Source: Rhizobium johnstonii 3841 (GTDB lineage Bacteria > Pseudomonadota > Alphaproteobacteria > Rhizobiales > Rhizobiaceae). From it: DNA of 64,000 bases. The position numbers and the translations under genes are program-made. Shown here in pieces: positions 7,952 to 17,287 of the stretch (the first letter of the stretch is position 1; every line of letters begins with the position of its first letter). A model generated the notes under the pieces. The model was given only the letters and a program-made list of their open reading frames with translations, was not told the DNA's origin and made no database searches. The stretch is from assembly GCF_000009265.1 (NCBI RefSeq), contig NC_008380.1, positions 4,609,501 through 4,673,500 of the forward strand. Reading direction: 5' to 3'.

Positions 7952-8947
7952 TCAAGCCCCGAGAACGATATTGGCGGCACTCTCCTTCAGCTCGACGCCG
8001 AAGGCCCGCTGATAGTGCTCGGCGACCAGCGGACGCTCCAACTCGTCGCACTTGTTGAGGAATGTGACGCGGAAGGCGAAGGCGAGATCGCCGAAGATCT
8101 CGGCGTTTTCGGCCCAGGTGATGACCGTGCGCGGGCTCATGACGGTGGAGAGGTCACCGTTCATGAAGGCCGCACGGGTCAGGTCGGCGACGCGCACCAT
8201 CTTCGACACGGTCTCGCGGCCGCCCTTGTCCTTGCCGAAGCTCTTCACCTTGGCGGCGACGATATTCACTTCATGATCATGCGGCAGATAGTTCAGCGTG
8301 GTGACGATCGACCAGCGGTCCATCTGTGCCTGGTTGATCTGCTGCGTGCCATGATAGAGGCCGGTCGTGTCGCCGAGGCCGATCGTATTTGCGGTCGCAA
8401 ACAGGCGAAATGCCGGGTGCGGCCGGATGACGCGGCTCTGGTCGAGCAGTGTCAGGCGGCCGGAGGATTCGAGCACGCGCTGGATGACGAACATCACATC
8501 GGGACGGCCGGCATCATATTCGTCGAAAACGAGCGCAACATTGTGCTGATAGGCCCAGGGCAGGATGCCGTCCTTGAATTCGGTGACCTGCAGCCCGTCC
8601 TTGACGACGATCGCATCCTTGCCGACGAGATCGATACGGCTGACATGGCTGTCGAGGTTGATGCGCACGCAGGGCCAGTTGAGGCGCGCCGCCACCTGCT
8701 CGATATGCGAGGACTTGCCCGTGCCGTGATAGCCGGAAATCATCACGCGGCGGTTATGGGCGAAACCTGCGAGAATGGCGAGCGTCGTGTCGCGGTCGAA
8801 CAGGTAGTCGGTATCGAGATCCGGCACATAGGCGTCGCCCTTGCTGTAGGCGGGAACGCGGATGTCGGAATCGATGCCGAAGGCCTCGCGAACCGAAACG
8901 GTGGTATCGGGCAGTTCTGATATATCCAGGTCGATCTTGCTCATCAT
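7952..8947 (-). CDS. cobS: Aerobic cobaltochelatase subunit CobS
   Basis: 331 residues of the MoxR-like AAA+ type, the ATPase partner of CobT in cobalt insertion. Walker A GYHGTGKSS is near residue 72 and Walker B ALVFDEYD near residue 140; an arginine-rich sensor region follows. The N-terminus MMSKIDLDISELPDTTVSVREAFG matches the family. First gene of a cobS-cobT pair. The product, cobalamin, is the cofactor of the ethanolamine lyase encoded later in the window. Confidence 0.95.
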   Translation of the reverse strand: MMSKIDLDISELPDTTVSVREAFGIDSDIRVPAYSKGDAYVPDLDTDYLFDRDTTLAILAGFAHNRRVMISGYHGTGKSSHIEQVAARLNWPCVRINLDSHVSRIDLVGKDAIVVKDGLQVTEFKDGILPWAYQHNVALVFDEYDAGRPDVMFVIQRVLESSGRLTLLDQSRVIRPHPAFRLFATANTIGLGDTTGLYHGTQQINQAQMDRWSIVTTLNYLPHDHEVNIVAAKVKSFGKDKGGRETVSKMVRVADLTRAAFMNGDLSTVMSPRTVITWAENAEIFGDLAFAFRVTFLNKCDELERPLVAEHYQRAFGVELKESAANIVLGA

Positions 8948-9254
8948 GTCTCCAAGGCGGGTGACGCCACCCGGCCATACTGTCTCAGGCCATGTCGCAA
9001 CCCAGACGCCGCGTTTTTTATTCCGCGCCCGTCCAGGTCGGAACGTCGGCGATACTTCTCCGGGACTGAAACGAAACCTCGGCGGGATAATGACCGCGTG
9101 CGAGCATTCTTGAAAGAGTCCCGGACAAGAAACGCCGCGTCCGGAAGGTCGGCGGAGGCGATGTCGGGAAAACGCACAAATATGAGCCGCGTTTGCCTGC
9201 GGCCTCAGCCGATTTGGACCATACCCGATTGAAGCCCAAGAGCAAGGACGGGAA
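8948..9254. other. Intergenic stretch between cobS and the DnaJ-like gene
   Basis: About 307 bp. It should contain the promoter of cobST near its left end. The small open frames here (for example 8944-9177 on the minus strand) have no ribosome site or family resemblance. I see no clear hairpin, repeat or RNA gene. Confidence 0.5.
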
Positions 9255-9872
9255 TTAACAAAAACCGTTCTGCTTCAACAATTGATAGGCCTGGATGACG
9301 GCGCGGAAACGCTCCTCCGAGCCGCGGTCGCCGCCATTGGCATCCGGATGGTGTTTCTTCACCAGTTCCTTGTAGCGGCTCTTGATCTCCGCCGATGTCG
9401 CATTGGCGTCGAGACCCATCGTTTCGAAGGCCTTGGTCTCAAGCGATTTCAGCTTGCGCGCCTGCGGAAAACGCGGTCCGCTGCCCTTGCCGCCTTCTTT
9501 GACGAAGCCGAAGGGATCGCGAACACGCGTATAGGCGCCGGAGCGGATCTCTGAATGCAACGGACTGTCCTTCGCCGCCTTGTTGACGCCAACGGTCCAT
9601 GTCGGCCGGTGGCCGGTGATCGCCTCTTTCTGGTACCGCGCGATCTCGCCGTCCGAAAGACCGGAGAAATAATTGTAGCCCTTGTTGTATTCCTTGACGT
9701 GCTCGAAGCAGAACAAGAAGAACTGGCCTTCCGCATTGCGGCCGACGGGAGCGCGATGCGCCCCCTTCTTGTCGCACCCGTCCCACTGACAGGTAGGCGG
9801 CGCCTGCTCTGTCTCTGGCTCGCGTTTGCGGCGTGTTCGGATGCGATCGAAATATTTGGAATCAAGTCTCAT
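9255..9872 (-). CDS. DnaJ-family co-chaperone with C-terminal J domain
   Basis: 205 residues. The J domain is at the C-terminus (about residues 148-205) with the HPD motif in KKHHPDANGGD, which stimulates Hsp70 ATPase activity. The N-terminal part has a conserved cysteine-containing block (CQWDGCDKKGAHRAP, then FFLFCFEHVKEYNKGYNYF) seen in alphaproteobacterial proteins of this type. The ATG at 9872 was chosen; the open frame extends to 10301 but would cross the divergent bolA gene. The client is unknown. Confidence 0.88.
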   Translation of the reverse strand: MRLDSKYFDRIRTRRKREPETEQAPPTCQWDGCDKKGAHRAPVGRNAEGQFFLFCFEHVKEYNKGYNYFSGLSDGEIARYQKEAITGHRPTWTVGVNKAAKDSPLHSEIRSGAYTRVRDPFGFVKEGGKGSGPRFPQARKLKSLETKAFETMGLDANATSAEIKSRYKELVKKHHPDANGGDRGSEERFRAVIQAYQLLKQNGFC

Positions 9873-9974
9873 GACGGCGCTAATTATGGGGCTGTCGCGA
9901 AGCGACAACAAGAATTGACAAACGGGAATGTTGCTGGCTTGGTAGGAACCCTTTTCGCGAACCAGCAAGACCGG

Positions 9975-10259
9975 ATGATGACCCTGCGAACCCGCATCGA
10001 AGAAAAACTTGTCGAAGCCTTCGCGCCCGACCGCCTGAGCGTCATCGACGAAAGCCATCTGCATGCCGGCCACCAGCCTGATATCACCGGCACCGGCGAA
10101 ACCCATATGCGGGTGAGGATCGTTTCCGGAAAATTCGCCGGCATGTCGCGGCTGGCGCGTCACCGGGCGATCACCGACCTGTTGAAACCGGAGCTCGATG
10201 CCGGCCTGCATGCGCTGGCCGTCGAACCGGCTGCACCTGGTGAACCGACCCGCTGGTAG
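9975..10259 (+). CDS. bolA: BolA-family protein
   Basis: 94 residues (93 if the second ATG at 9978 is used). BolA fold with SHLHAGH near residue 28 and ETHMRVRIVSGKF...LARHRAI, containing the conserved histidine of the family. BolA proteins pair with monothiol glutaredoxins in iron-sulfur handling. Divergent from the DnaJ gene with 102 bp between the two starts. The family assignment is secure; which BolA subtype is not. Confidence 0.88.
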   Translation: MMTLRTRIEEKLVEAFAPDRLSVIDESHLHAGHQPDITGTGETHMRVRIVSGKFAGMSRLARHRAITDLLKPELDAGLHALAVEPAAPGEPTRW

Positions 10260-10307
10260 CGGCACGCAAGCCCATATAGGCATTGGCCGCCTAAGATCCA
10301 AGCAGAA

Positions 10308-11618
10308 TCAGGCTGGCTTTGCGCCGTCTTCCCCGGCCGGGCGGATGCGCAGCTTGGTGATGCGGTTCTTCTCCCGCTTCATGACGACGAAACGCTTGCC
10401 ATAAAAAGTGAAGGCCTGGCGCTCTTCCGGGATGGTCATCGATTCGTGGATGACGAGGCCGGCGATCGTCGTCGCCTCCTCATCGGGCAGGTTCCAGTCG
10501 AGCGCCCGGTTCAGGTCGCGGATCGGCACGCCGCCGTCGACGACGACGGAACCATCGGCCTCCTGGCGCACACCCTGTATTTCGATATCGTGTTCGTCGG
10601 AAATGTCGCCGACGATTTCCTCGAGAATATCCTCCAGCGTGACGATGCCCTGCACCTCGCCATATTCGTCGACGACGACGGCGAAATGCTGCTTGCGGCG
10701 CAGGAAGGCATTGAGCTGGTCCTCGAGGTTGGTGCTGTCGGGCACGAACCACGGCTTCTGCGCGATCTTCACGATATCGAGGTTCTGCGGCTCCATGTTC
10801 GGTTCGGCGAGCGCCCGCAGCAGATCCTTGGCGTGGACGACGCCGATGATGTTGTCGATCGTGCCGCGCCACAACGGCATGCGCGTATAGGGGCTTTCGA
10901 GGATGACGCGCACCACCGCTTCCGGCGCATCGTCGGCGTTGATCGCCCGCATCGCGGTGCGGTGGACCATGATGTCGGACAGTTCGAGCTCGCTAAGATC
11001 GAGTACGCCGCCGAGGCGGTCACGGTCGGCCTTCACCACCGATCCCTCGCGGTGCAGCAGATCGACGGCGCCGCGCAGCTCCTCATGCGCCGTCAGCATC
11101 GATGTCTCTCGTGAGAGATTGATGCCGAACAGCGAAAGAATCTGCCGCACGATCGCATTGACGAAGGAGGAAACCGGGCCGACGACGGCGACGAAGAGCT
11201 TGGCCGGCAGCGCGATGGCGAGTGCGAAGCGCTCAGGCGCCGAAATCGCCCAGCTCTTCGGCAGCACTTCGGCGAAGATGACCAGAATGACGGTCATCGC
11301 AAGCGTCGCCAGCGCCACGCCGGAACTGCCGAACAGCCCGAGGAAGAGGCTGGTGGCGATCGATGAGGACAGGATATTGGCGAGATTGTTGCCGATCAGC
11401 AGCGCGCCGATCAGCCGGTCGCGCCGCTCGATCAGCTGCCGGACGAGGCCGGCGCGTTCGTCGCCGTTGACTTCGAGCGTATGGACACGGCTGCGCGAAA
11501 CGGCGGTCAACGCGGTCTCGGAGCCGGAAAAGAAGGCGGACATGAGCACCAGCGCCGTGATCGAAAGGATCTCCGGCCAGTATGTCGAAAGAAATGCCAG
11601 AGCGCCTTCGACCGACAT
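10308..11618 (-). CDS. CNNM/CorC-type (hemolysin-family) membrane protein with CBS domains
   Basis: 436 residues. An N-terminal DUF21 transmembrane domain with several helices (residues about 10-190) contains MSAFFSGSETALTA. Two CBS domains follow (about 210-330; DIMVHRTAM and AVVVDEYGEVQGIVTLEDILEEIVGDI), then a CorC_HlyC domain. The family is linked to magnesium/cobalt transport; 'hemolysin' is a historical label. Its ATG overlaps the aroB stop (TGATG at 11620-11616), so it is translationally coupled to the aromatic pathway genes. Confidence 0.88.
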   Translation of the reverse strand: MSVEGALAFLSTYWPEILSITALVLMSAFFSGSETALTAVSRSRVHTLEVNGDERAGLVRQLIERRDRLIGALLIGNNLANILSSSIATSLFLGLFGSSGVALATLAMTVILVIFAEVLPKSWAISAPERFALAIALPAKLFVAVVGPVSSFVNAIVRQILSLFGINLSRETSMLTAHEELRGAVDLLHREGSVVKADRDRLGGVLDLSELELSDIMVHRTAMRAINADDAPEAVVRVILESPYTRMPLWRGTIDNIIGVVHAKDLLRALAEPNMEPQNLDIVKIAQKPWFVPDSTNLEDQLNAFLRRKQHFAVVVDEYGEVQGIVTLEDILEEIVGDISDEHDIEIQGVRQEADGSVVVDGGVPIRDLNRALDWNLPDEEATTIAGLVIHESMTIPEERQAFTFYGKRFVVMKREKNRITKLRIRPAGEDGAKPA

Positions 11619-12748
11619 CAGGCGTGTTTTTCCCGGAGAAAGCTGATCACTTCGGACGCCGGAACGTCGTCGGCGACGAAGGACTGGCCGATGCCGCGCG
11701 TCAGGATGAAAGTGAGCTTGCCGCTCTTGACCTTCTTGTCCTGGGCGATCGCGTCCATCAGCGTTTCGGCCGGCGGCAGGTCGCCCGGAATGTCGGACAT
11801 GCGGGTCGGCAGGCCGACCTCCTTCAGATGCCGCTCGACGCGCCGCGCATCGTCCGGGCTTGCAAGGTTCATTCGTGCGGAGAATTCATACGCCAGCACC
11901 ATGCCGATCGAAACGCCCTCGCCATGCACGAGGCGAGAACTGTCATAGGCGGTCGCCGCTTCCAGCGCGTGGCCGAATGTATGGCCAAGATTGAGCAGCG
12001 CCCGCTGACCATTCTCACGCTCGTCGGCAACGACGACATCGGCCTTTGCCTGGCAGCTGGCGGCAATCGCCTCGATGCGCGCGGAGCCGCCGGTAAAAAC
12101 CGACTTCCAGTTCGCTTCCAGCCAGGCGAAGAAATCCGGCTTGTCGATCAGCCCGTATTTGGCGACCTCGGCGTAACCTGCGCGGAATTCGCGCTCGCTC
12201 AGCGAATTCAGCACATCCGTATCGGCCAGAACCAGGTCCGGCTGATGGAAGACGCCGATCAGATTCTTGCCGTGGCGGGAATTGATGCCGGTCTTGCCGC
12301 CGACGGAGGAATCGACCTGAGACAGCAGCGAGGTCGGTACCTGCACGAAGCGCACGCCGCGACGGACGATGCCGGCCGCAAATCCGGAAAGATCGCCGAT
12401 GACGCCGCCACCAAGCGCGATGACGTAATCGTTGCGCTCGACGCGCGCCTCAAGCAACTTGTCGCAGGCCGTGATCAGATGTTCGAAGCTCTTGGTCTTC
12501 TCGCCGGCCGGCAGGACGACCTCGGCCGAGGCGATACCTGCTTCATCCAGACTTGCGACAAGGGCTTTGAGATAGAGCGGCGCGACATTTTCATCGGTGA
12601 CAACAGCCGCCTTGCGGCCCTTGAGGCGAGAGGCGATCTCGGCGCCGGCCCGCGCAATCAACCCCGGCCCGATCAGGATGTCGTAGGCGCGCTCGCCGAG
12701 CGGCACATGCACCGTTCGGATGGCGGAGGCGGAGGTTATCGCATTCAT
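11618..12748 (-). CDS. aroB: 3-dehydroquinate synthase
   Basis: 376 residues. NAD- and metal-dependent enzyme converting DAHP to 3-dehydroquinate in the shikimate pathway. Seen: the glycine-rich NAD site LGGGVIGDLSGFAAG, the PTSLLSQVDSSVGGKTGIN substrate block, and metal-binding histidines in NLGHTFGHALE and LVHGEGVSIGM. The start ATG at 12748 overlaps the aroK stop (ATGA); the longer frame to 12952 would lie inside aroK. Middle gene of aroK-aroB-CNNM. Confidence 0.96.
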   Translation of the reverse strand: MNAITSASAIRTVHVPLGERAYDILIGPGLIARAGAEIASRLKGRKAAVVTDENVAPLYLKALVASLDEAGIASAEVVLPAGEKTKSFEHLITACDKLLEARVERNDYVIALGGGVIGDLSGFAAGIVRRGVRFVQVPTSLLSQVDSSVGGKTGINSRHGKNLIGVFHQPDLVLADTDVLNSLSEREFRAGYAEVAKYGLIDKPDFFAWLEANWKSVFTGGSARIEAIAASCQAKADVVVADERENGQRALLNLGHTFGHALEAATAYDSSRLVHGEGVSIGMVLAYEFSARMNLASPDDARRVERHLKEVGLPTRMSDIPGDLPPAETLMDAIAQDKKVKSGKLTFILTRGIGQSFVADDVPASEVISFLREKHA

Positions 12749-13347
12749 GACGCTGCACTTTCCTTCTGAGCTTCGATCAAGGCCTTTAGGACTTCGTCGG
12801 CCATGATTTCCTTGCGGACGTCGCGCGAAAGCACGGTCAGATCGGCCTGCGCATAGATCGGATAACGCGCATTCATCAGTCCCTCGAGCGTCTGCTTCGG
12901 ATTTTCGGTCTTGAGCAGCGGTCGCGTATCGCGCTTGGCGACCCGGTCCCACAACACGTCGAGATCGGCCTTCAGCCAGACGGAAAGGCCGCCCTTCCTG
13001 ATATGCTTGCGCGTCCGGTCGTTGATGAAGGCGCCGCCGCCGGTGGAGACGACACGCGGCCCGCTCTTCAGCAGCCGCTTGATCACCCGCGCTTCCAGCG
13101 CCCGGAACTCTTGCTCGCCATAGGCGGCGAAAAGCTCGGCGATCGTCATGCGCGACACCCGCTCGATCTCGAGATCGCTGTCGATGAAGGGAATGGCGAG
13201 CTGGCTGGCGACGATGCGCCCGACAGAGGATTTGCCGGCGCCCATCAGGCCGACAAGGATGAGATTGCGTGAACCGAGCGCGGCGCGAGCTCTGTCTTTC
13301 AAGCTTTCAGCAACGGTCAGCAGTTGTTCACTCATCGGTCCATTCAC
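12745..13347 (-). CDS. aroK: Shikimate kinase
   Basis: 200 residues. ATP-dependent phosphorylation of shikimate at the 3-hydroxyl. Walker A GLMGAGKSSVGR near residue 33, shikimate-binding DSDLEIE, and the STGGGAF motif. The N-terminal extension of about 25 residues before the P-loop is common in rhizobia. First gene of the aroK-aroB-CNNM operon, divergent from the small membrane protein and xerD. Confidence 0.95.
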   Translation of the reverse strand: MNGPMSEQLLTVAESLKDRARAALGSRNLILVGLMGAGKSSVGRIVASQLAIPFIDSDLEIERVSRMTIAELFAAYGEQEFRALEARVIKRLLKSGPRVVSTGGGAFINDRTRKHIRKGGLSVWLKADLDVLWDRVAKRDTRPLLKTENPKQTLEGLMNARYPIYAQADLTVLSRDVRKEIMADEVLKALIEAQKESAAS

Positions 13348-13428
13348 ACTTTGTTTGCAAACGGTATCGACAAATGCAGATGGAGCGTCAAGTCGCAGGC
13401 AAGGGAATCATGGCTTGAATACCGCTTC

Positions 13429-13456
13429 TTGCACTTGCAGATAGGCTTCTTATAAC
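13429..13456 (+). promoter_or_regulatory. Putative sigma-70 promoter for the small ORF-xerD operon
   Basis: TTGCAC at 13429-13434 and TATAAC at 13451-13456 with a 16-bp spacer, 27 bp before the ATG at 13484. Position and sequence are plausible; untested. Confidence 0.45.
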
Positions 13457-13483
13457 AGAAGCAGAGCATGAAGGAGTTGCTGG

Positions 13484-13660
13484 ATGCCGACCCTGTTCCG
13501 TTTCCTGTTCGTCTGCGCGATCCTCGCCGGGACGGTCTACGGAGCGATGCTGGCGCTTGTGACCTTCGTGGAGCCCGAGCCGCGCGACGTGACGATCCGC
13601 ATTCCGTCCGAGCGGGTCAATCCGCCCGCCACGGGCGCGATCGACACGACCAGGAAGTGA
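13484..13660 (+). CDS. Small single-span membrane protein upstream of xerD
   Basis: 58 residues: MPTLFRFLFVCAILAGTVYG begins a hydrophobic N-terminal helix (about residues 5-28), followed by a short soluble tail rich in proline and charged residues. An AAGGAG ribosome site lies upstream (13470-13475). It stops 5 bp before xerD, so the two are probably one operon. No known function is recognised. The length, codon use and spacing support a real gene. Confidence 0.65.
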   Translation: MPTLFRFLFVCAILAGTVYGAMLALVTFVEPEPRDVTIRIPSERVNPPATGAIDTTRK

Positions 13661-13665
13661 CCGGC

Positions 13666-14619
13666 ATGGTGGATCTCGGCCGCGTCCATGTGGAATCCTT
13701 CCTGGAGATGATGAGCGCCGAGCGAGGTGCTGCCGCCAACACGCTGCAATCCTATGAACGCGATCTCGACGACGTCCGCTCCTTCCTGACGGAGCGCAGC
13801 ATACGGCTGACCGAAGCCGCCTCCACCGATCTCGCCGCCTATCTCTCCTCGCTCGCCCGAAAGGGCTTCAAACCCTCGTCCCAGGCGCGCCGGCTTGCCG
13901 CCATGCGGCAATTCTACAAGTTCCTCTACGCCGAGGGACTGAGGGCCGACGACCCCACAGGCATTCTCGACGCACCGAAGAAGGGCCGTCCGCTGCCGAA
14001 GACGATGGGCGTCGAAGAGGTCGGCAGGCTGCTTTCGCGGGCGGAGGCCGAAGCCGAGGATCCGGCTCCGGGCCAGTTGCAGCGCCTGCGCATGCTGGCG
14101 CTGCTGGAACTGCTCTATGCCACCGGAATGCGGGTCAGCGAACTCGTCTCGCTTCCCGCCCGCGTGCTCGATCAGGAAGGCCGTTTCCTGATGATCCGCG
14201 GCAAGGGCAACAAGGAGCGGCTGGTGCCGCTGTCGCAATCGGCGATATCAGCCCTGAAATCCTACGGACGCCTGCTGGCGGTGGAAAATGCAGCCGTGAA
14301 GGAACCGCAGGAAAGCCCCTGGCTGTTTCCTTCCGCCTCGAAGGAGGGATACCTGCCGCGCCAGGTTTTCGCCCGCGACCTCAAGAACCTTGCGATCCGC
14401 GCCGGTCTGACGCCGTCGCTGATCTCGCCGCATGTCATGCGCCACGCCTTTGCCAGCCACCTGCTTGCCAACGGCGCCGATCTGCGCGTCGTGCAGGAAC
14501 TCCTCGGCCATTCGGACATTTCGACCACGCAGATTTACACACATGTGCTCGAAGAGAGGCTGCAGCAGCTTGTCCAGACGCATCACCCCCTTGCCAAACA
14601 GGCGAAAAAGCACGAATAG
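13666..14619 (+). CDS. xerD: Tyrosine recombinase XerD
   Basis: 317 residues, usual XerC/D length. Resolves chromosome dimers at dif with XerC and FtsK. Catalytic set visible: Arg in ATGMRVSEL (near residue 155), Lys in KGNKERLVPL, HxxR in HVMRHAF (near 255), His in LLGHSDI and Tyr in IYTHV (near 290). The ATG at 13666 is chosen because the longer frame runs through the small upstream gene. Following by accA on the same strand is consistent with rhizobial xerD rather than a mobile integrase. Confidence 0.93.
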   Translation: MVDLGRVHVESFLEMMSAERGAAANTLQSYERDLDDVRSFLTERSIRLTEAASTDLAAYLSSLARKGFKPSSQARRLAAMRQFYKFLYAEGLRADDPTGILDAPKKGRPLPKTMGVEEVGRLLSRAEAEAEDPAPGQLQRLRMLALLELLYATGMRVSELVSLPARVLDQEGRFLMIRGKGNKERLVPLSQSAISALKSYGRLLAVENAAVKEPQESPWLFPSASKEGYLPRQVFARDLKNLAIRAGLTPSLISPHVMRHAFASHLLANGADLRVVQELLGHSDISTTQIYTHVLEERLQQLVQTHHPLAKQAKKHE

Positions 14620-14681
14620 GACCGGCGACATGGGGCGGAGCCAGGAAAACGCCCCGGGCACAAGGAACGGAAACGCACCTC

Positions 14682-15635
14682 ATGCACAATTATCTCGACT
14701 TCGAAAAGCCGATCTCCGACCTCGAAGGCAAGATTATCGAGCTGAAGAAGCTCGCCACGGAAGACGAGAGCATCGACACCACCGATGAGATCGGCCGGCT
14801 GGAGGTTCGCGTCCGTGAGGCGATTGTCGAAATCTATTCCAAGCTCAATCCCTGGCAGAAGACGCAGGTCGCCCGCCATCCGCAGCGCCCGCATTTCGTC
14901 GATTACGCCAAGACGCTGTTCCAGGAATTCACGCCGCTTGCCGGCGACCGCAAATTTTCCGAGGATGCCGCGATCCAGGCGGGCCTTGCCCGTTTCCGCG
15001 GCCAGCCCGTCGCCGTCATCGGTCAGGAAAAGGGCAACGATACCAAGAGCCGCCTGAAGCACAATTTCGGCAGCCCCCGCCCGGAAGGCTATCGCAAGGC
15101 AATCCGCATTCTTGAAATGGCCGATCGTTTCGGCCTGCCGGTGATTTCGCTGGTGGATACGGCAGGCGCCTATCCCGGCGTCGGCGCCGAAGAGCGCGGC
15201 CAGGCCGAGGCGATCGCCCGCTCGACGGAAATGTGCCTCGGCGTCAAGGTTCCCCTCGTTTCCGTCGTCATCGGCGAAGGCGGCTCGGGCGGCGCCATCG
15301 CCATCGCCACCGGCAACAAGGTCTACATGCTCGAGCATTCGATCTATAGCGTCATCTCGCCGGAAGGGGCCGCCTCCATCCTCTGGCGCGATTCCACCCG
15401 CGCCCGGGAAGCGGCGACCAACATGAAGATCACCGCCGAGGACCTGAAATCGCTCGGCGTCATTGACGGCATCATTTCCGAGCCGCTCGGCGGCGCGCAT
15501 CGCGATCCCGACAGCGTGATTGCCGCAACCGGTGACGTGATCGCCAGTGCTCTGGCCGAAATGGCACCCCGCTCCGGCGAACAGCTGCGCAACGACCGCC
15601 GCCAGAAATTCCTCGCCATGGGCCGCAATCTCTAG
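14682..15635 (+). CDS. accA: Acetyl-CoA carboxylase carboxyltransferase subunit alpha
   Basis: 317 residues. With AccD, transfers the carboxyl group from biotin to acetyl-CoA to give malonyl-CoA, the first step of fatty acid synthesis. The N-terminus LDFEKPISDLEGKIIELKKLA and the crotonase-fold blocks LVDTAGAYPGVGAEERGQAEAIA and GEGGSGGAIAIA are characteristic. It starts 62 bp after xerD. No unusual features. Confidence 0.97.
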   Translation: MHNYLDFEKPISDLEGKIIELKKLATEDESIDTTDEIGRLEVRVREAIVEIYSKLNPWQKTQVARHPQRPHFVDYAKTLFQEFTPLAGDRKFSEDAAIQAGLARFRGQPVAVIGQEKGNDTKSRLKHNFGSPRPEGYRKAIRILEMADRFGLPVISLVDTAGAYPGVGAEERGQAEAIARSTEMCLGVKVPLVSVVIGEGGSGGAIAIATGNKVYMLEHSIYSVISPEGAASILWRDSTRAREAATNMKITAEDLKSLGVIDGIISEPLGGAHRDPDSVIAATGDVIASALAEMAPRSGEQLRNDRRQKFLAMGRNL

Positions 15636-15830
15636 CGGACATTCGGCTCTTCGCCGATTGGGGCCAAACCTTGGCCACATTGATGTTATCTGTAGCATTC
15701 GCGCTTGCGGGGATGTTCCAGGCACGTCATAGGCTGGTAAGGATTTATAAAGTATAAGCCGCCTATGATTCCGTTTGATGCCGGACTCCATGGGCGGACC
15801 GGGTCGCATTATCTTTATGGGCTAGTTGGG

Positions 15831-17057
15831 ATGCGCATACGTCATTTTGCCTATATTTCCCTCATGGCGCTGGCTCTGTCCGGCTGCAATGACGCGTTGG
15901 AAACAGCGCAGGTCGATCTTTCCAAGGTCAAGAACAAGGTCGAGCAGCCGCTTCCCAGCCATATCCTCGCTCAGATGTCCGCCAAGGGCATGGACCGCAA
16001 TTCGCCGATCATGATCCGCATCTTCAAGGAAGAAGGTGCTATGGAGATCTGGAAGGCGAAGACCGACAACCGTTTCGACAAGATCGCCGATTACAAGATC
16101 TGCGCCTGGTCCGGCCGTCTCGGCCCGAAGGTAAAGACCGGCGACCGGCAGGCGCCGGAAGGTTTCTATGAACTGACGCGCGCCAACCTGAACCCCAATT
16201 CCAAATATTATCTGGCGATCAATACCGGCTTCCCGAACCGCTACGACGCGGCGAACGGCCGCACCGGTTCCGATCTGATGATCCATGGCGCCTGCTCGTC
16301 CTCCGGCTGCTATTCGATGACCGACCAGCAGGTGCTGGAGATCTACGCGTTTGCCCGCGACGCTTTCAAGGGCGGCCAGGCGACGGTGCAGCTGCAGGCT
16401 TTCCCCTTCCGCATGACGGCGGAAAACATGGTCAAACATCGCCTCGACAGCAGTTACGACTTCTGGAAGATGCTGAAGGTCGGCTACGACAATTTCGAAG
16501 TGACGAAGCGCCCGCCTGAGGTCGCCGTCTGCGAGAAGAAATACGTCTTCAATCAGCAGGCAACCGACGGCGGCGCCTTCAATGCCGCCGGCAAGTGCCC
16601 TGCTATGTCGACGCCGCCGGCACTGACGGCGGCCCTTGCCTCCTACGGCAAGACCTACGATGCCGACTATGCCAAGGCGATGAGCAAATTTGACGGCATG
16701 GCCTGGTACGATCCCACGGAAGCCGAGCGCAAGGCCGTGGTCGCCAAGCAGCGCAAGGGCCGCGAACTTGCTTACGCGCCGACCGGCACGTCGCTGGAAG
16801 CCGGCCGCATGGTCAAGGTCGCCGAACTCGAAGAACTGATGGCCAAGCGCACCGCGCAGGGCCTCGCCGCCAAGACCGCGCCGGGCGCCACGCCTGCAGC
16901 ACCTGCCCAGCCGCCGGCAACGGCCGTCGCTGCCGCGACACCTGCGGTCGTGCCGGTGCCGATGCAGAACCCGCTGGCCTTTGCGGCACCCGAACCGCAG
17001 GAAACGGCAGAAGCCACCACGAAGAAGCCGTTCTGGAAATTCTGGGCGAGGAACTGA
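15831..17057 (+). CDS. Lipoprotein L,D-transpeptidase (YkuD domain)
   Basis: 408 residues. The N-terminus has a lipoprotein signal with lipobox LSGC, so it is probably anchored in the envelope. The YkuD catalytic motif HGACSSSGC appears near residue 153, with the nucleophilic cysteine last. Such enzymes cross-link peptidoglycan 3-3 or attach lipoproteins. The C-terminal ~60 residues are alanine/proline-rich, a likely linker. The ATG at 15831 rather than 15765 gives the clean signal. The neighbouring tusA starts 5 bp later. Confidence 0.88.
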   Translation: MRIRHFAYISLMALALSGCNDALETAQVDLSKVKNKVEQPLPSHILAQMSAKGMDRNSPIMIRIFKEEGAMEIWKAKTDNRFDKIADYKICAWSGRLGPKVKTGDRQAPEGFYELTRANLNPNSKYYLAINTGFPNRYDAANGRTGSDLMIHGACSSSGCYSMTDQQVLEIYAFARDAFKGGQATVQLQAFPFRMTAENMVKHRLDSSYDFWKMLKVGYDNFEVTKRPPEVAVCEKKYVFNQQATDGGAFNAAGKCPAMSTPPALTAALASYGKTYDADYAKAMSKFDGMAWYDPTEAERKAVVAKQRKGRELAYAPTGTSLEAGRMVKVAELEELMAKRTAQGLAAKTAPGATPAAPAQPPATAVAAATPAVVPVPMQNPLAFAAPEPQETAEATTKKPFWKFWARN

Positions 17058-17062
17058 ACGGC

Positions 17063-17287
17063 TTGAACCCCGTTCTCTACGATCTTCGCGGCCTGAAATG
17101 CCCATTTCCCGTGATCAAGACACGCAAGAAGCTCGCCGCCATGGCGAGCGGCACGCTCATTCGCGTCGACACCACCGATCCGCTCGCCGTGATCGATATG
17201 CCGCATTTCTGCAATGAGGACGGCCACGAACTGGTCGAGACGGAAAAGACCGAAAGCGGCCACCGCTTCCTGATCCGCAAGCGCTAA
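17063..17287 (+). CDS. tusA: TusA-family sulfurtransferase
   Basis: 74 residues with the CPxP active site in LKCPFPVIKTRKKL near residue 12, where the cysteine carries persulfide sulfur for tRNA thiolation or molybdenum-enzyme maturation. TTG start at 17063. It lies 5 bp after the L,D-transpeptidase gene, likely cotranscribed. Which sulfur acceptor it serves is not visible; FdhD, which also moves sulfur, is encoded later in the window. Confidence 0.88.
   Translation: MNPVLYDLRGLKCPFPVIKTRKKLAAMASGTLIRVDTTDPLAVIDMPHFCNEDGHELVETEKTESGHRFLIRKR

Noticed and set aside
13666..14619. Tyrosine recombinase considered as a mobile-element integrase
   Set aside because: Length, motifs and the place beside accA fit chromosomal XerD; no phage or attachment features nearby.
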